DNA of 64,000 nucleotides, from the NCBI RefSeq assembly GCF_900110145.1, contig NZ_FOCP01000005.1, positions 62,001-126,000 of the forward strand. The letters are read 5' to 3'. The notes under the pieces were generated by a model, which searched no databases, was not told where the DNA came from, and saw nothing but the letters and a program-made list of their open reading frames with translations. Below are positions 10,033 to 18,636 of this stretch, one piece after another. The position numbers were made by a program, and so were the translations under genes. The DNA is from Nitrosomonas marina. Its GTDB lineage: Bacteria; Pseudomonadota; Gammaproteobacteria; Burkholderiales; Nitrosomonadaceae. Numbering within the stretch: position 1 is the stretch's first letter; each line of letters starts with the position of its first letter.

Positions 10033-10550
10033 ACTGCTGATCCTTTCTCCGTACGGACACGTCCCTGGTTATTCAAAATCACAGCTCTGGAGTGAGCGGA
10101 GCCGCGACTGTCGCATAAAGAAAACGTACTATTAAAACCCATGGAAAAACCGTTCGCTGAAAATGTCACCCGCAAATCACCACCACCTGTCTGAAGTGTA
10201 TTTCCACCCGTAAATGCGGCTGCTACCTGGATAACTTCTTCACCAGCATCAACCACCCCGTCTCCATTTGTATCCGCAAAGACAATCCATCCGTTCGACC
10301 AAACAGTTCCGCCTGTACAGGCGGTACCACTGGTACTCGGACAAATTGTGGCAGGGCTGTTTCGTTTTATCGCTTCACTTTTTGTCAGCATCATTGACGA
10401 TAAAATGCTGTTGCTTTGCGCAGTTATTCTGCTTTCCTGCACAAATTCCTGGTAATTTGGAGCCGCCACAGCCAGTAAAATACCTGCTACACTTAAAGTA
10501 ACGACCAACTCTATGAGAGTAAATCCTTTGTCGATTGCTAAATTATTCAC
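10026..10550 (-). CDS. fimT: FimT/FimU (GspH-type) minor pilin
   Basis: First gene of the minor pilin operon, encoding 174 residues. The prepilin site is KGFTLIELVVTLSVAGILLA, cleaved after G9 with Glu at +5. The GspH/FimT domain follows: TKSEAIKRNSPATICPS, then GWIVFADTNGDGVVDAGEEV, then a C-terminal RGSAHSRAVILNNQGRVR strand typical of FimU/FimT. Only short leaders and overlaps separate the downstream genes, so the promoter of the whole operon should lie between this gene and thiO. FimT and FimU cannot be told apart here by sequence alone. Confidence 0.88.
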   Translation of the reverse strand: MNNLAIDKGFTLIELVVTLSVAGILLAVAAPNYQEFVQESRITAQSNSILSSMMLTKSEAIKRNSPATICPSTSGTACTGGTVWSNGWIVFADTNGDGVVDAGEEVIQVAAAFTGGNTLQTGGGDLRVTFSANGFSMGFNSTFSLCDSRGSAHSRAVILNNQGRVRTEKGSAVC

Positions 10551-10748
10551 TTTTTACTTCTGACAACGATCTCGAATTACTTTTTTTACGGTAGAAGTTA
10601 AGAATGACTTTAGCTTTTTTTGAATTCCACCAGTGCATCTGTACTCGCTTTTTTTAGGTACAAACCCCATCGCTGACTTCCGTTAATTCAGTGTTTGCCC
10701 ACATGCATCCGTATTGTGATTCTCTTCAATGAAATCAATGGTATAAAT

Positions 10749-11843
10749 ATGAAACAGAATACAATTATTGTAGGGGCAGGTATCATTGGACTGGCAACTG
10801 CTGAGAAGATGCTTCGAGAGGGTTTTAAAGTATTACTTCTGGAACGGGGAAAGGTAGGAAAAGAGGCCTCATGGGCTGGCGGCGGTATATTATCGCCACT
10901 TATTCCATGGAATTACTCTGAAGCTGTTACACGATTAACACAATACAGTGCCAAAATTTATTCAGATTGGGCAGCTAAATTGCATGCATTCACAGGAACC
11001 GATCCAGAATACAACAAATGCGGAATGTTTATTTTACCGCCATACAACATCAAAACCGCGATGAACTGGTGTTCGGAATATGATATCAGAATGCAACTGT
11101 CGAATTTATCTCGACTTATACCCTCCGGAAACTTCGAAGCAATCAACCGTTGCGACCGGATACAACAGGTAATCCATCTACCCGATATTGCTCAAATTCG
11201 CAATCCGAAGCTGTTAAAGGCACTTCATCAACGCGTGATTCAGCTGGGAGGAGAAATTATTGAAAGTTGCAATGTACAGCATTTAATTGTCAAGCAAAAC
11301 AGCGTGAAACAACTTCAGACTTCTTCCGGTCGGTTTGCCGCTGATTACTACATCATCGCTGCTGGCGCGTGGAGTACAAAGCTTCTGGGACAACATGCAC
11401 ACAACCTGGCCATCAAGCCCATTTGCGGTCAAATGCTGCTGTTTAAATTCCATGATCCGCCAATACCGGCCATTCTGGTTCAAAACAGTTCATATCTTGT
11501 CCCGCGTAAGGATGGCTATCTTCTGGTAGGGAGCACTTCGGAAGATAAAGGTTTTAACAAACAAATTACAGCTAACGCAAAAAAACAACTCATAGAAAAG
11601 GCGCTTACAATTTTACCTCAATTACACAAAATGCCGATCATACGCCAGTGGTCAGGGCTTCGCCCCGCATCGCCACAGAACATACCAACTATTGGTCAAC
11701 ATCCTGATTTAACCAATCTCTTTATCAATAGCGGGCATTTCAGATACGGCATGACAATGGCGCCAGCCAGCGCGGAAATTTTGACTAACACGATCATTGG
11801 CCTAACTCAACCAATTGACGTTAATCCCTATCAGGCTGGCTGA
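10749..11843 (+). CDS. thiO: Glycine oxidase ThiO (FAD-dependent)
   Basis: A 364-residue member of the D-amino-acid oxidase family. It starts with the FAD-binding dinucleotide fold IIVGAGIIGLATAEKML and has WAGGGILSPLIPW just after it, a ThiO-type segment. Conserved GLRPASPQNIPTIGQHP and GHFRYGMTMAPASAE segments close the FAD site at the C-terminus. ThiO oxidises glycine to dehydroglycine/iminoacetate for the thiazole of thiamin. No thiS or thiG is adjacent, but thiC with its riboswitch is in the same window. I chose the ATG before KQNTIIVGAG; the frame extends 18 codons upstream without homology. It is divergent from fimT. Confidence 0.88.
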   Translation: MKQNTIIVGAGIIGLATAEKMLREGFKVLLLERGKVGKEASWAGGGILSPLIPWNYSEAVTRLTQYSAKIYSDWAAKLHAFTGTDPEYNKCGMFILPPYNIKTAMNWCSEYDIRMQLSNLSRLIPSGNFEAINRCDRIQQVIHLPDIAQIRNPKLLKALHQRVIQLGGEIIESCNVQHLIVKQNSVKQLQTSSGRFAADYYIIAAGAWSTKLLGQHAHNLAIKPICGQMLLFKFHDPPIPAILVQNSSYLVPRKDGYLLVGSTSEDKGFNKQITANAKKQLIEKALTILPQLHKMPIIRQWSGLRPASPQNIPTIGQHPDLTNLFINSGHFRYGMTMAPASAEILTNTIIGLTQPIDVNPYQAG

Positions 11844-12011
11844 ATAAATTATTCGCACGAATTTCGTCATGAAATTTAAATTTTCGGCTGCTTTGTCTTT
11901 GTTTATGCCAACCAGACCTTATATGGTTTCATAAGCCTTGCGTTTCTGTTGCGCAGCCGCGCCCTATAACCGCTCGATTCGCAACACCAGCAGCTGTCAG
12001 GAGCATCCAAC

Positions 12012-13151
12012 TCACAGTTGCTCTGGCCGAACACCCACTTTAATTTGAATATTCTTTTTCTTATTGCTGCGGATTATCGTTACTGTAACGGTTTCTCCCG
12101 GCGGAAGTGCGGCAACCTTGTTGAGCAACTCAGAAGAATTTTCTACGGGCTCGCCTTCTATAGCAATCATAATATCGCCAGGCTTAATGCCGGCTTTGTC
12201 TGAAGGCCCGTCTTTAAGAACGCTTGCAATCAATGCACCCGTCACGCTATCCAAATTAAACGAATCAGCCAGTTCCTTGTTCATATCCTGCATACTGACG
12301 CCAAGCCAGCCACGAATAACACGACCAGACTGAATAATCTGTTCCATGATCTCTTTTGCAATATGAATCGGAATAGCAAAACCGATACCCAGAGACCCAC
12401 CCGATCGAGAATAAATGGCTGTATTGATACCAATCAGGTTACCATCAGTATCCGTTAACGCCCCACCTGAATTACCAGGATTAATTGCAGCATCTGTTTG
12501 AATAAAATCCTCAAAGGTGTTAATGCCTACTTTTGTACGGCCCAGTGCACCTATGATACCCATGGTGACGCTCTGACCGACGCCAAACGGATTACCGACA
12601 GCCAGTACGACATCGCCCACTTTGGCCTGCTCTGACTGACCAAAGGTAATTGTTGGCATATCCTGCAATTCGATTTTCAAGACTGCAAGATCGGTTTCCG
12701 GATCAGAGCCGATGACAGCCGCTTCTATCTTGCGTCCGTCAGGCAATGCCACTTCAACTTCATCCGCAGCCTCTATAACATGATGATTGGTTAAAATATA
12801 ACCATTCGAACTGACAATAACACCCGATCCGAGATTGGATCTGCGTCGCAATCGGGGTTCAAGCTGCTCGCCAAAGAACCGCTGAAAAATTGGATCGTTT
12901 AACAACGGATGCGGTGTTTCCTTTACCGCCTGCCGGGTAAAAATATTTACTACGGATGGCATCGCCCGGCTGGCTGCTTCATAATAGCTGTCAGGCCTGG
13001 ATTCAATGTAGCTAGACGTTGTTTCCTTGATCGTTACCAGTTCTCCACGTGGTGTCCAGGGTAACAATTCAGGGCGCAACGTAGAAACTACAAAAAAAAT
13101 TGCCAATAGAATTGTTGCAGTTTGTGCAAAAATCAACCAAAGCCTGTACAT
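12012..13151 (-). CDS. DegS/DegQ-like periplasmic serine protease with one PDZ domain
   Basis: A 379-residue HtrA-family protease. A single N-terminal hydrophobic segment (LIFAQTATILLAIFFVVSTL) probably anchors it in the inner membrane. The trypsin-like triad is visible: His in TNHHVIEA, Asp in DPETDLAVLKIE and Ser in NPGNSGGAL. Only one PDZ domain follows (GWLGVSMQDM to the end), which matches DegS/AlgW rather than the two-PDZ DegP/DegQ. By family, such proteases cleave an anti-sigma factor or act in envelope quality control. The start giving MYRLWLIF has an upstream GGAG and lies before the anchor. It is divergent from the Nif3 gene with 79 bp between starts. Confidence 0.88.
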   Translation of the reverse strand: MYRLWLIFAQTATILLAIFFVVSTLRPELLPWTPRGELVTIKETTSSYIESRPDSYYEAASRAMPSVVNIFTRQAVKETPHPLLNDPIFQRFFGEQLEPRLRRRSNLGSGVIVSSNGYILTNHHVIEAADEVEVALPDGRKIEAAVIGSDPETDLAVLKIELQDMPTITFGQSEQAKVGDVVLAVGNPFGVGQSVTMGIIGALGRTKVGINTFEDFIQTDAAINPGNSGGALTDTDGNLIGINTAIYSRSGGSLGIGFAIPIHIAKEIMEQIIQSGRVIRGWLGVSMQDMNKELADSFNLDSVTGALIASVLKDGPSDKAGIKPGDIMIAIEGEPVENSSELLNKVAALPPGETVTVTIIRSNKKKNIQIKVGVRPEQL

Positions 13152-13230
13152 ATATACTGACCACTCCAAGATAAAATAATCGCTTTTTATCGCGATTCGT
13201 AATTTAGTGCAACTACACAGGACAAAACGC

Positions 13231-13977
13231 ATGCATCGAAACGAGCTCGAACAATACGTAAATCAATTACTGGAAATACCCCGTTTCAAGGATTATTGTC
13301 CAAACGGCCTGCAAGTAGAAGGCCGTGCGAATATACATACAATAGTAACGGGCGTGACAGCATCGCGCGCATTACTGGAAGCTGCTGTGCCACATCGCGC
13401 AGATGCCATTCTTGTGCATCACGGTTATTTCTGGCGCGGAGAGAACGCATGCATTACCGGAATGAAAGCCCGTCGGCTTGAATTGCTGTTAACAAATAAA
13501 ATCAATTTATTTGCCTATCATTTGCCACTGGATTACCACACCGAGCTGGGTAACAATGCACAACTGGCAAAACGGCTGGAGTTTATCGAAACCGGCCGGT
13601 TTGGCGAACAAGATATTGTTGTGCATGGAAAACTTGCCGAACCTATGCTTCTGCGCGCGCTCGGTGAAAAAATCTCACGGGTTCTGAAACGGAAACCGCT
13701 TGTTATCGGCAACCCTGAGCAGAATATCCAACGTATCGCCTGGTGCACAGGTGCGGCTCAGGGTTACATTGATGCAGCAATTGCACAAAATGTCGATGCC
13801 TACCTGACTGGTGAAATCTCTGAACAAACAGTACACGCCGCGCGTGAATCCGGCGTGGCATTAATTGCTGCTGGGCACCATGCTACCGAACGTTATGGTA
13901 TACAGGCGCTTGGCGAGCATTTGTCAACAAAATTCGGCTTTGAGCACCGGTTTATCGATATTGACAATCCTGTTTGA
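13231..13977 (+). CDS. Nif3-like dinuclear metal center protein (YbgI family)
   Basis: A 248-residue Nif3/YbgI (GTP cyclohydrolase I type 2-like) protein. Metal ligands of the family are visible: VHHGYFW near the middle of the first half, the [16 protein letters not shown] segment, and the C-terminal [10 protein letters not shown] with its H-x3-E pair. The start at MHRNELEQ fits the family N-terminus; an eight-codon upstream extension is open but unlikely. The biochemical role of the family is unsettled, with metal-dependent hydrolase proposals only. Pairing with a DegS-like protease in divergent orientation is common in beta-proteobacteria as I recall it; this is memory, not shown here. Confidence 0.88.
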   Translation: MHRNELEQYVNQLLEIPRFKDYCPNGLQVEGRANIHTIVTGVTASRALLEAAVPHRADAILVHHGYFWRGENACITGMKARRLELLLTNKINLFAYHLPLDYHTELGNNAQLAKRLEFIETGRFGEQDIVVHGKLAEPMLLRALGEKISRVLKRKPLVIGNPEQNIQRIAWCTGAAQGYIDAAIAQNVDAYLTGEISEQTVHAARESGVALIAAGHHATERYGIQALGEHLSTKFGFEHRFIDIDNPV

Positions 13978-14007
13978 TTCTCTCTGGCTTTACATAAGCA
14001 CGAGTAT

Positions 14008-14124
14008 TCATTCATCTTTGTCTTTTTTCTTTTTCTTTGAAAACATCGTCCACCAGATAATAAAAACAAACAGACCCAGCGCCACAGCCGCCTCTACCAA
14101 CAATAGCCACCAATTGTTTTCCAT
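14008..14124 (-). CDS. Small single-pass membrane protein (38 residues), unrecognised
   Basis: A short frame between the Nif3 and mltA genes on the opposite strand. It begins MENNWWLLLVEAAVALG, continues with a hydrophobic stretch of about 20 residues ending IIWWTMF, and finishes with a basic/acidic tail (S followed by five Lys, then DKDE). That is the layout of a one-helix inner-membrane peptide with its C-terminus in the cytoplasm. Tryptophan pairs flank the helix on both sides, which argues against chance. There is no strong Shine-Dalgarno. No function can be assigned. Confidence 0.5.
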   Translation of the reverse strand: MENNWWLLLVEAAVALGLFVFIIWWTMFSKKKKKDKDE

Positions 14125-14185
14125 ATAAATAATTTCAAGCTTGCTGTATAGTTAATATTTAAATTGTAACTCTAACCAATCTTTG

Positions 14186-15385
14186 ATGAAAAACCAATCC
14201 TGTTTTTCAATTATCTTAATATTGCTTGTACTGCTCGCCGGTTGCACAAGTAAAATCACTGAATCGCCCGGAACAGTCAAACAGACCGGCAAACCTGAAA
14301 TAAATCAACCAGATGAAACGCGTCCATCAACGTATGTTGCAGCGCACTGGTCAAACCTGCCGGGCTGGTATGAAGACGATCTCTATTCAGCATGGCAGGC
14401 TTTTAAACAAAGCTGTTCCGTTTTAAGACATCAGCTTATTTGGCAGGAAGTCTGTATCGCTGCGTCGAACATGCAGGCAACAGATAGCAAAAGCCTGCGA
14501 ATCTTTTTTGAGAAACAATTCACACCCTATCAGGTTATCGCCAGTAACGGCAGTAAGGAAGGGCTGGTTACAGGTTATTATGAACCGTTACTGCACGGCA
14601 GTCGCCAACCGTCGGAATATTATCGCTATCCAGTATATGGCGCACCGGATGAATTGCTGACAATAGATCTTGGCTCGCTTTACCCCGAGCTCAAAGATTT
14701 ACGGCTACGCGGCCGTCTTGATGGCCGCAGGGTTGTACCCTACTACAGTCGTGCAGAAATCATGAGCGACCCAACTATTTTGGAAGGTCACGAATTATTT
14801 TGGGTGAATGATGAAATCGAACTGTTTTTCCTGCAAATTCAGGGTTCGGGAAGAATACTGCTTGAATCGGGCGAAATTGTGAAAGTCGGTTTTGCCGACC
14901 AGAATGGTTATCCTTACAACTCAATCGGTCGAATTTTGGTACAGCAGGGCGAGTTGCCTATGGAAAAAGCTTCCATGCAGGGTATCAAGCAGTGGGGACA
15001 GCTGAATCCGGACAAATTGCCTTCGTTACTTCAGCAGAATGCGCGGTTTATTTTTTTTCGAGAACTGCCTGAAGATTTGAGTGGTCCTGTTGGTGCGCTC
15101 GGTGTTCCACTAACTGCAGGCCGCAGTATTGCAATTGACCCTCAATCGATTCCACAAGGCGCGCCTGTGTTCCTTGCAACAACATGGCCAAACACCGACA
15201 GACCGCTCAATCGTCTAATGGTAGCTCAGGATACCGGCAACGCAATCAAAGGCGGTATCCGCGTGGATTTTTTCTGGGGGCATGGTCCAGAGGCAGCCAG
15301 TCAGGCCGGTAGAATGAAGCAACAGGGCAGTATATGGGTGTTAATGCCAAACAACCATACAGTCCCGCAACTTGCACAACAATAA
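14186..15385 (+). CDS. mltA: Membrane-bound lytic murein transglycosylase A
   Basis: A 399-residue lipoprotein: the signal ends LVLLAGC, with the lipobox Cys at about residue 20. MltA cleaves the MurNAc-GlcNAc bond of peptidoglycan with formation of anhydro-muramic ends. The MltA domain (GLVTGYYEPLLHGSR onward) is followed by the 3D domain with SIAIDPQSIPQGAPVFL, the catalytic-aspartate region VAQDTGNAIKGGIRVDFFWG and a C-terminal WVLMPN. A TTG one codon upstream is open, but the ATG is used. It is a single gene facing the convergent acidic orphan, with 6 bp between the stops. Confidence 0.93.
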   Translation: MKNQSCFSIILILLVLLAGCTSKITESPGTVKQTGKPEINQPDETRPSTYVAAHWSNLPGWYEDDLYSAWQAFKQSCSVLRHQLIWQEVCIAASNMQATDSKSLRIFFEKQFTPYQVIASNGSKEGLVTGYYEPLLHGSRQPSEYYRYPVYGAPDELLTIDLGSLYPELKDLRLRGRLDGRRVVPYYSRAEIMSDPTILEGHELFWVNDEIELFFLQIQGSGRILLESGEIVKVGFADQNGYPYNSIGRILVQQGELPMEKASMQGIKQWGQLNPDKLPSLLQQNARFIFFRELPEDLSGPVGALGVPLTAGRSIAIDPQSIPQGAPVFLATTWPNTDRPLNRLMVAQDTGNAIKGGIRVDFFWGHGPEAASQAGRMKQQGSIWVLMPNNHTVPQLAQQ

Positions 15386-15391
15386 AATCTG

Positions 15392-16735
15392 TCAATGCGC
15401 ATTATTGGTGGTGGATTGTAAAGAATTTTGTACCGATTTATCTTGAACAGCCTGCTCGGGCTTTTTTCTGGGCAAGTGAGCAGGCAATTTGAGCTTTGCC
15501 AATTTTAAAAGCGGACCGCCACGAAGTTTAATAGCGTCTTTCAGGGTATCATTATTCCCCTCTTTAATACTGAGATACAGTTGCAGATAATCGTTCTTCT
15601 CGGTATTTTCATAACCATCAGGTGGTGCCCCCGGATTATACAAACCGAAAGACAGCGACATATCCGCAGTCAAAAAGACAAGATCGTCTGCGAGCTGTAC
15701 CTCGGCATACTCAAGATGTTTGGGATCAACATAAACCACCACCTGCTGCTCCAGCGTTAGATTAATTTCATCCTTGCGGTGACCTGCAAAAGACAACTCA
15801 ACCTCCATCAGTTCATCATCGGTGACCATTTCAGCGTCTTGATCGACTTCACTAATAACCTGGGAATTCGGAACCACTTCGGAAATCACTTCATTCATGA
15901 AATTTTCCTGTTCTTTTTCCACATTTTTCAATGCATCGATTTGTTCATCAACTGTTTTTCCAGAGTCATACAATTCATGAATCGCCATAATGGTTTTCTG
16001 GCCCGCCCCAGGTATATCAATTTCATCATCGAGAAAGCCCAGAATCGGATCATAATCCAGCTCAACTTCCAAGGGATAAGGCACATCATCGTTTGTATTG
16101 ACTTCACCCTGCATAAACAATGTGACCACAATTCTCCTGTCGCTATATGGATCAAGCTGCATTCCGAGTGGCACTGGCCTCAAAATAATATGCCCAGTAC
16201 TTTTCAGGTGCACATCAAGTGTCACCAGCCATCTGTCTTCAAAAGGAACTATTGAGGCATCCAGATTATTGGAAAGCCAGTCCGGTATCAAATCGAAAAA
16301 TTTCAGCACGCCAGTGGCTCTTATTTCCTGACGATTATCTTCGCCGACTTCATCGCCTACAAGAATTTCTGTTTCAAAAAATTCATGGTCATCATCCTCG
16401 ATCGGTACATCCACATCTGGATCAGGTCTTTCTCCGGTTCCGAGCGCTTTAGCAACCATCCGGGATACAGCCTCAATGTTAAAAACATCGTTCAATATCT
16501 TGGGAATACTGCCATTATCAGGGATCGGGACGCACAAGATACTCGATCTACTGTGTGTATCAGCTCGTACCTGCTCTAGCCTTCGATGAAAATAATTATT
16601 CAAATATATGTATTCCGACGAAAATCCCTGATTCTCAAACTCCGAGAGACAATGGTTAATTTCGTACTTACGATATATCGCTCGTGATTCCAATCGTTGA
16701 GAAAAATATTCGTTTATTGAATCTACTTCACTCAT
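15392..16735 (-). CDS. Acidic 447-residue protein of unknown function
   Basis: I do not recognise a family. The protein is soluble (no signal peptide or membrane helix) and strongly acidic, with an Asp/Glu cluster PDPDVDVPIEDDDHEFFETEI around residues 105-125 and more acidic runs near EVDQDAEMVTDDELMEVEL. Alternating hydrophobic/polar strands in the centre (RWLVTLDVHLKSTGHIILRPVPLG) suggest a beta-rich domain. The C-terminus is basic and proline-rich (KLPAHLPRKKPEQ). The start has no clear ribosome binding site. It is monocistronic, with mltA convergent and a long gap upstream. Confidence 0.7.
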   Translation of the reverse strand: MSEVDSINEYFSQRLESRAIYRKYEINHCLSEFENQGFSSEYIYLNNYFHRRLEQVRADTHSRSSILCVPIPDNGSIPKILNDVFNIEAVSRMVAKALGTGERPDPDVDVPIEDDDHEFFETEILVGDEVGEDNRQEIRATGVLKFFDLIPDWLSNNLDASIVPFEDRWLVTLDVHLKSTGHIILRPVPLGMQLDPYSDRRIVVTLFMQGEVNTNDDVPYPLEVELDYDPILGFLDDEIDIPGAGQKTIMAIHELYDSGKTVDEQIDALKNVEKEQENFMNEVISEVVPNSQVISEVDQDAEMVTDDELMEVELSFAGHRKDEINLTLEQQVVVYVDPKHLEYAEVQLADDLVFLTADMSLSFGLYNPGAPPDGYENTEKNDYLQLYLSIKEGNNDTLKDAIKLRGGPLLKLAKLKLPAHLPRKKPEQAVQDKSVQNSLQSTTNNAH

Positions 16736-17070
16736 ATGAAAATAGCTGTGGTATGAATCATCACTGGCAGAATAGTTGAATCATTGTACAACGAAATGAA
16801 TTTTTAATTATATTCCACCAGCCATTCATTCGCCCTGAAAACCCAAACCTCTTTTCTGATGATCTGCAATAAAATTGCATAAGTTCGACTGACTTTGTTT
16901 GAATGTATGAAATTAATGAAAAAGTAATAAAACAACCTCAAACTCAAAAAACCCGTAATTGATGGGATTGATACATTTCGCGGTATTCAGTCTGTATTCA
17001 TGTTTGACTGTATATAGTTCAACCGTCTGACGCATGTTTGAAACATTTATAAACTAAATGGAGGGTTCCA
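16736..17070. other. 335-bp AT-rich intergenic region upstream of the His-rich gene
   Basis: Non-coding divergent spacer that should hold promoters for the acidic orphan (minus) and the His-rich gene (plus). A partial inverted repeat, TTGAC then TGTATATA then GTTCAA, lies about 70 bp before the His-rich ATG and could be an operator. I see no convincing sigma-70 pair and no -24/-12 element. Confidence 0.4.
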
Positions 17071-17505
17071 ATGAAAACCAGAACGGTAACACCTGTCAAC
17101 TTAGTACTTACAATGCTGCTGGGGCTGGTATTGGCGATACCCGCTGCGGTCGAAGCGGGAAGGGGCCATCACCGGTTTGGTCATACGCACCACCATCACC
17201 ATTATTATAACCATGGCCACGGGCACTCACACAAACACCATCGACATTACAAGAAGCGACACTACAAACGCCATCATTACAATCGTCATAATCCATATTA
17301 TGGCGGCGGCTATAACAGAATTTACAGTCCGCCGCAGCAATACTACAACAGGCCGTATTACAATCGGCCTTATTACAATACCCGCCCTGGATATAATTAT
17401 GGTTCAAACGTTATCAGCTATCCACCAGCAGCGGGGTATGCCTACCCACCTCAAGTAATGCTAGGCGTTAATACCGGAAATGCAAGCTTTATGTTACGCT
17501 ATTGA
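17071..17505 (+). CDS. Exported histidine/tyrosine-rich protein
   Basis: A 144-residue protein with a clear signal peptide ending PAAVEA before GRGHHRF. Residues about 33-75 are dominated by His with Lys/Arg/Tyr (runs such as THHHHHYYNHGHGHSHKHH). Residues 76-110 are a Tyr/Asn/Arg/Pro repeat (YYNRPYYNRPYYN). The C-terminus has a short hydrophobic Pro-Gly tail. The composition suggests a periplasmic or secreted metal binder (Ni, Cu, Zn) by analogy with His-rich chaperones; this is inference. The start is fixed by a strong GGAGG Shine-Dalgarno. The following genes are a PepSY protein and a two-component system on the same strand, so a metal-stress context is plausible. Confidence 0.8.
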   Translation: MKTRTVTPVNLVLTMLLGLVLAIPAAVEAGRGHHRFGHTHHHHHYYNHGHGHSHKHHRHYKKRHYKRHHYNRHNPYYGGGYNRIYSPPQQYYNRPYYNRPYYNTRPGYNYGSNVISYPPAAGYAYPPQVMLGVNTGNASFMLRY

Positions 17506-17616
17506 ACTCATGCACCTGCGGGGAACTCACCATTTTCCTCGCAGGCGAATTGCCTGATTCAATGCATAAACGGTACGCACTAGCCAGTATCGTTTAGCCA
17601 ATAAAGCTGCTGACTT

Positions 17617-17907
17617 ATGAATATACTGCAAAAATTTCTTTTGACCGCATTCTTATTCGCATTTTTTCCAATATCCGCCACAAGCAGTGAGCGCCATGAA
17701 TCGATTAATGCGAATAATCCTGAAAACCGGCATACAGAAATCTCACAACGCCAGGCGATAACAATTGCACAACAACATATCAAAGGCCGCGTACTGGATA
17801 TCCGACGCAACGAAAACGTATATCGCGTCAAAATTCTCAGTGATCAGGGCTCTATTCATATCATTCAGGTCAGTGTAAGTGATGGAACAATCAAATCTGG
17901 CCACTAG
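17617..17907 (+). CDS. Exported PepSY-domain protein
   Basis: A 96-residue periplasmic protein: signal peptide MNILQKFLLTAFLFAFFPISA, then a single PepSY domain with the typical ISQRQAITIAQQHIKGRVLDI, VYRVKILSDQGSIHIIQVSVSDGTI pattern. Such one-domain PepSY proteins often lie next to QseB/PmrA-type two-component systems and are thought to modulate the sensor or a protease. Here it lies 42 bp upstream of the response regulator and is probably co-transcribed. Confidence 0.85.
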   Translation: MNILQKFLLTAFLFAFFPISATSSERHESINANNPENRHTEISQRQAITIAQQHIKGRVLDIRRNENVYRVKILSDQGSIHIIQVSVSDGTIKSGH

Positions 17908-17949
17908 CCTCCGGCGTATCAGATAATCAGTTCGGATTGTGTAACGGTC

Positions 17950-18636
17950 ATGCGTATCCTGGTCATTGAAGATGAAATAAAGCTGCAGACACAGATTCGT
18001 CAGAAACTTGAATCCGCAGGGTATATGGTCGATACATGCAGTGACGGCAGGGAAGGCTTGTATATTGCCAATGAATACCCGCTGGATGCTGCAATTATCG
18101 ACCTGGGCCTGCCGGGCATATCTGGATTGGAAGTCATTAAAACACTGCGGGAACAGGGTAGCGTCTTGCCAATTTTGATTTTGACCGCACGAGACAGCTG
18201 GCAGGACAAAGTACAGGGACTTGAGCTAGGCGCCGATGATTACTTAACCAAACCATTTCAGATAGAAGAGTTACAGGCACGGTTAAAAGCATTGCTACGC
18301 CGTGCAACCGGCATTCCATCCACTTCTTTGAAATGCGGCCCGATTGTGCTTGATGTTTCAGCTCAACTGGTAACCGTCAATAATTGCAAGATAGATCTGA
18401 CATCATTCGAATACCGTATGCTGGAACTGTTAATTCGGCATCAAGGCGAAGTGTTATCAAAACGAGTCTTAACGGATTACCTGTATCCACATGATGAAGA
18501 CAGAGACAGTAATGTGCTGGAAGTAATGGTGGGCCGGTTACGGCGGAAACTGGACCCAACAGGTAAATTGAACCCTATTGAAACGCTGCGTGGACGAGGA
18601 TACCGTTTTACCATAGCTTGTGATAGATCATCATGA
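17950..18636 (+). CDS. OmpR/QseB-family response regulator
   Basis: A 228-residue two-domain regulator. The receiver has the acidic pocket (IEDE near residue 8), phosphoacceptor D51 in AIIDLGLPG, the T of LILTARD and K of LTKPF. The C-terminal winged-helix DNA-binding domain shows SFEYRMLELLIRHQGEVLSKRVLTDYLY and the closing VGRLRRKLDP, ETLRGRGYRF. It overlaps the sensor kinase gene by four bases, so the pair is translationally coupled. The target genes are unknown; the upstream PepSY and His-rich genes are natural candidates. Confidence 0.94.
   Translation: MRILVIEDEIKLQTQIRQKLESAGYMVDTCSDGREGLYIANEYPLDAAIIDLGLPGISGLEVIKTLREQGSVLPILILTARDSWQDKVQGLELGADDYLTKPFQIEELQARLKALLRRATGIPSTSLKCGPIVLDVSAQLVTVNNCKIDLTSFEYRMLELLIRHQGEVLSKRVLTDYLYPHDEDRDSNVLEVMVGRLRRKLDPTGKLNPIETLRGRGYRFTIACDRSS

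Noticed and set aside
15392..16735. Reading the acidic orphan as a phage or plasmid protein
   Set aside because: There are no neighbouring phage or plasmid genes, no atypical boundaries and no integrase.
17250..17400. Tandem repeat of a mobile type in the His-rich gene
   Set aside because: The repetition comes from the TAC/CAC/CGN codons of an amino-acid repeat in frame; no flanking duplication or element is seen.
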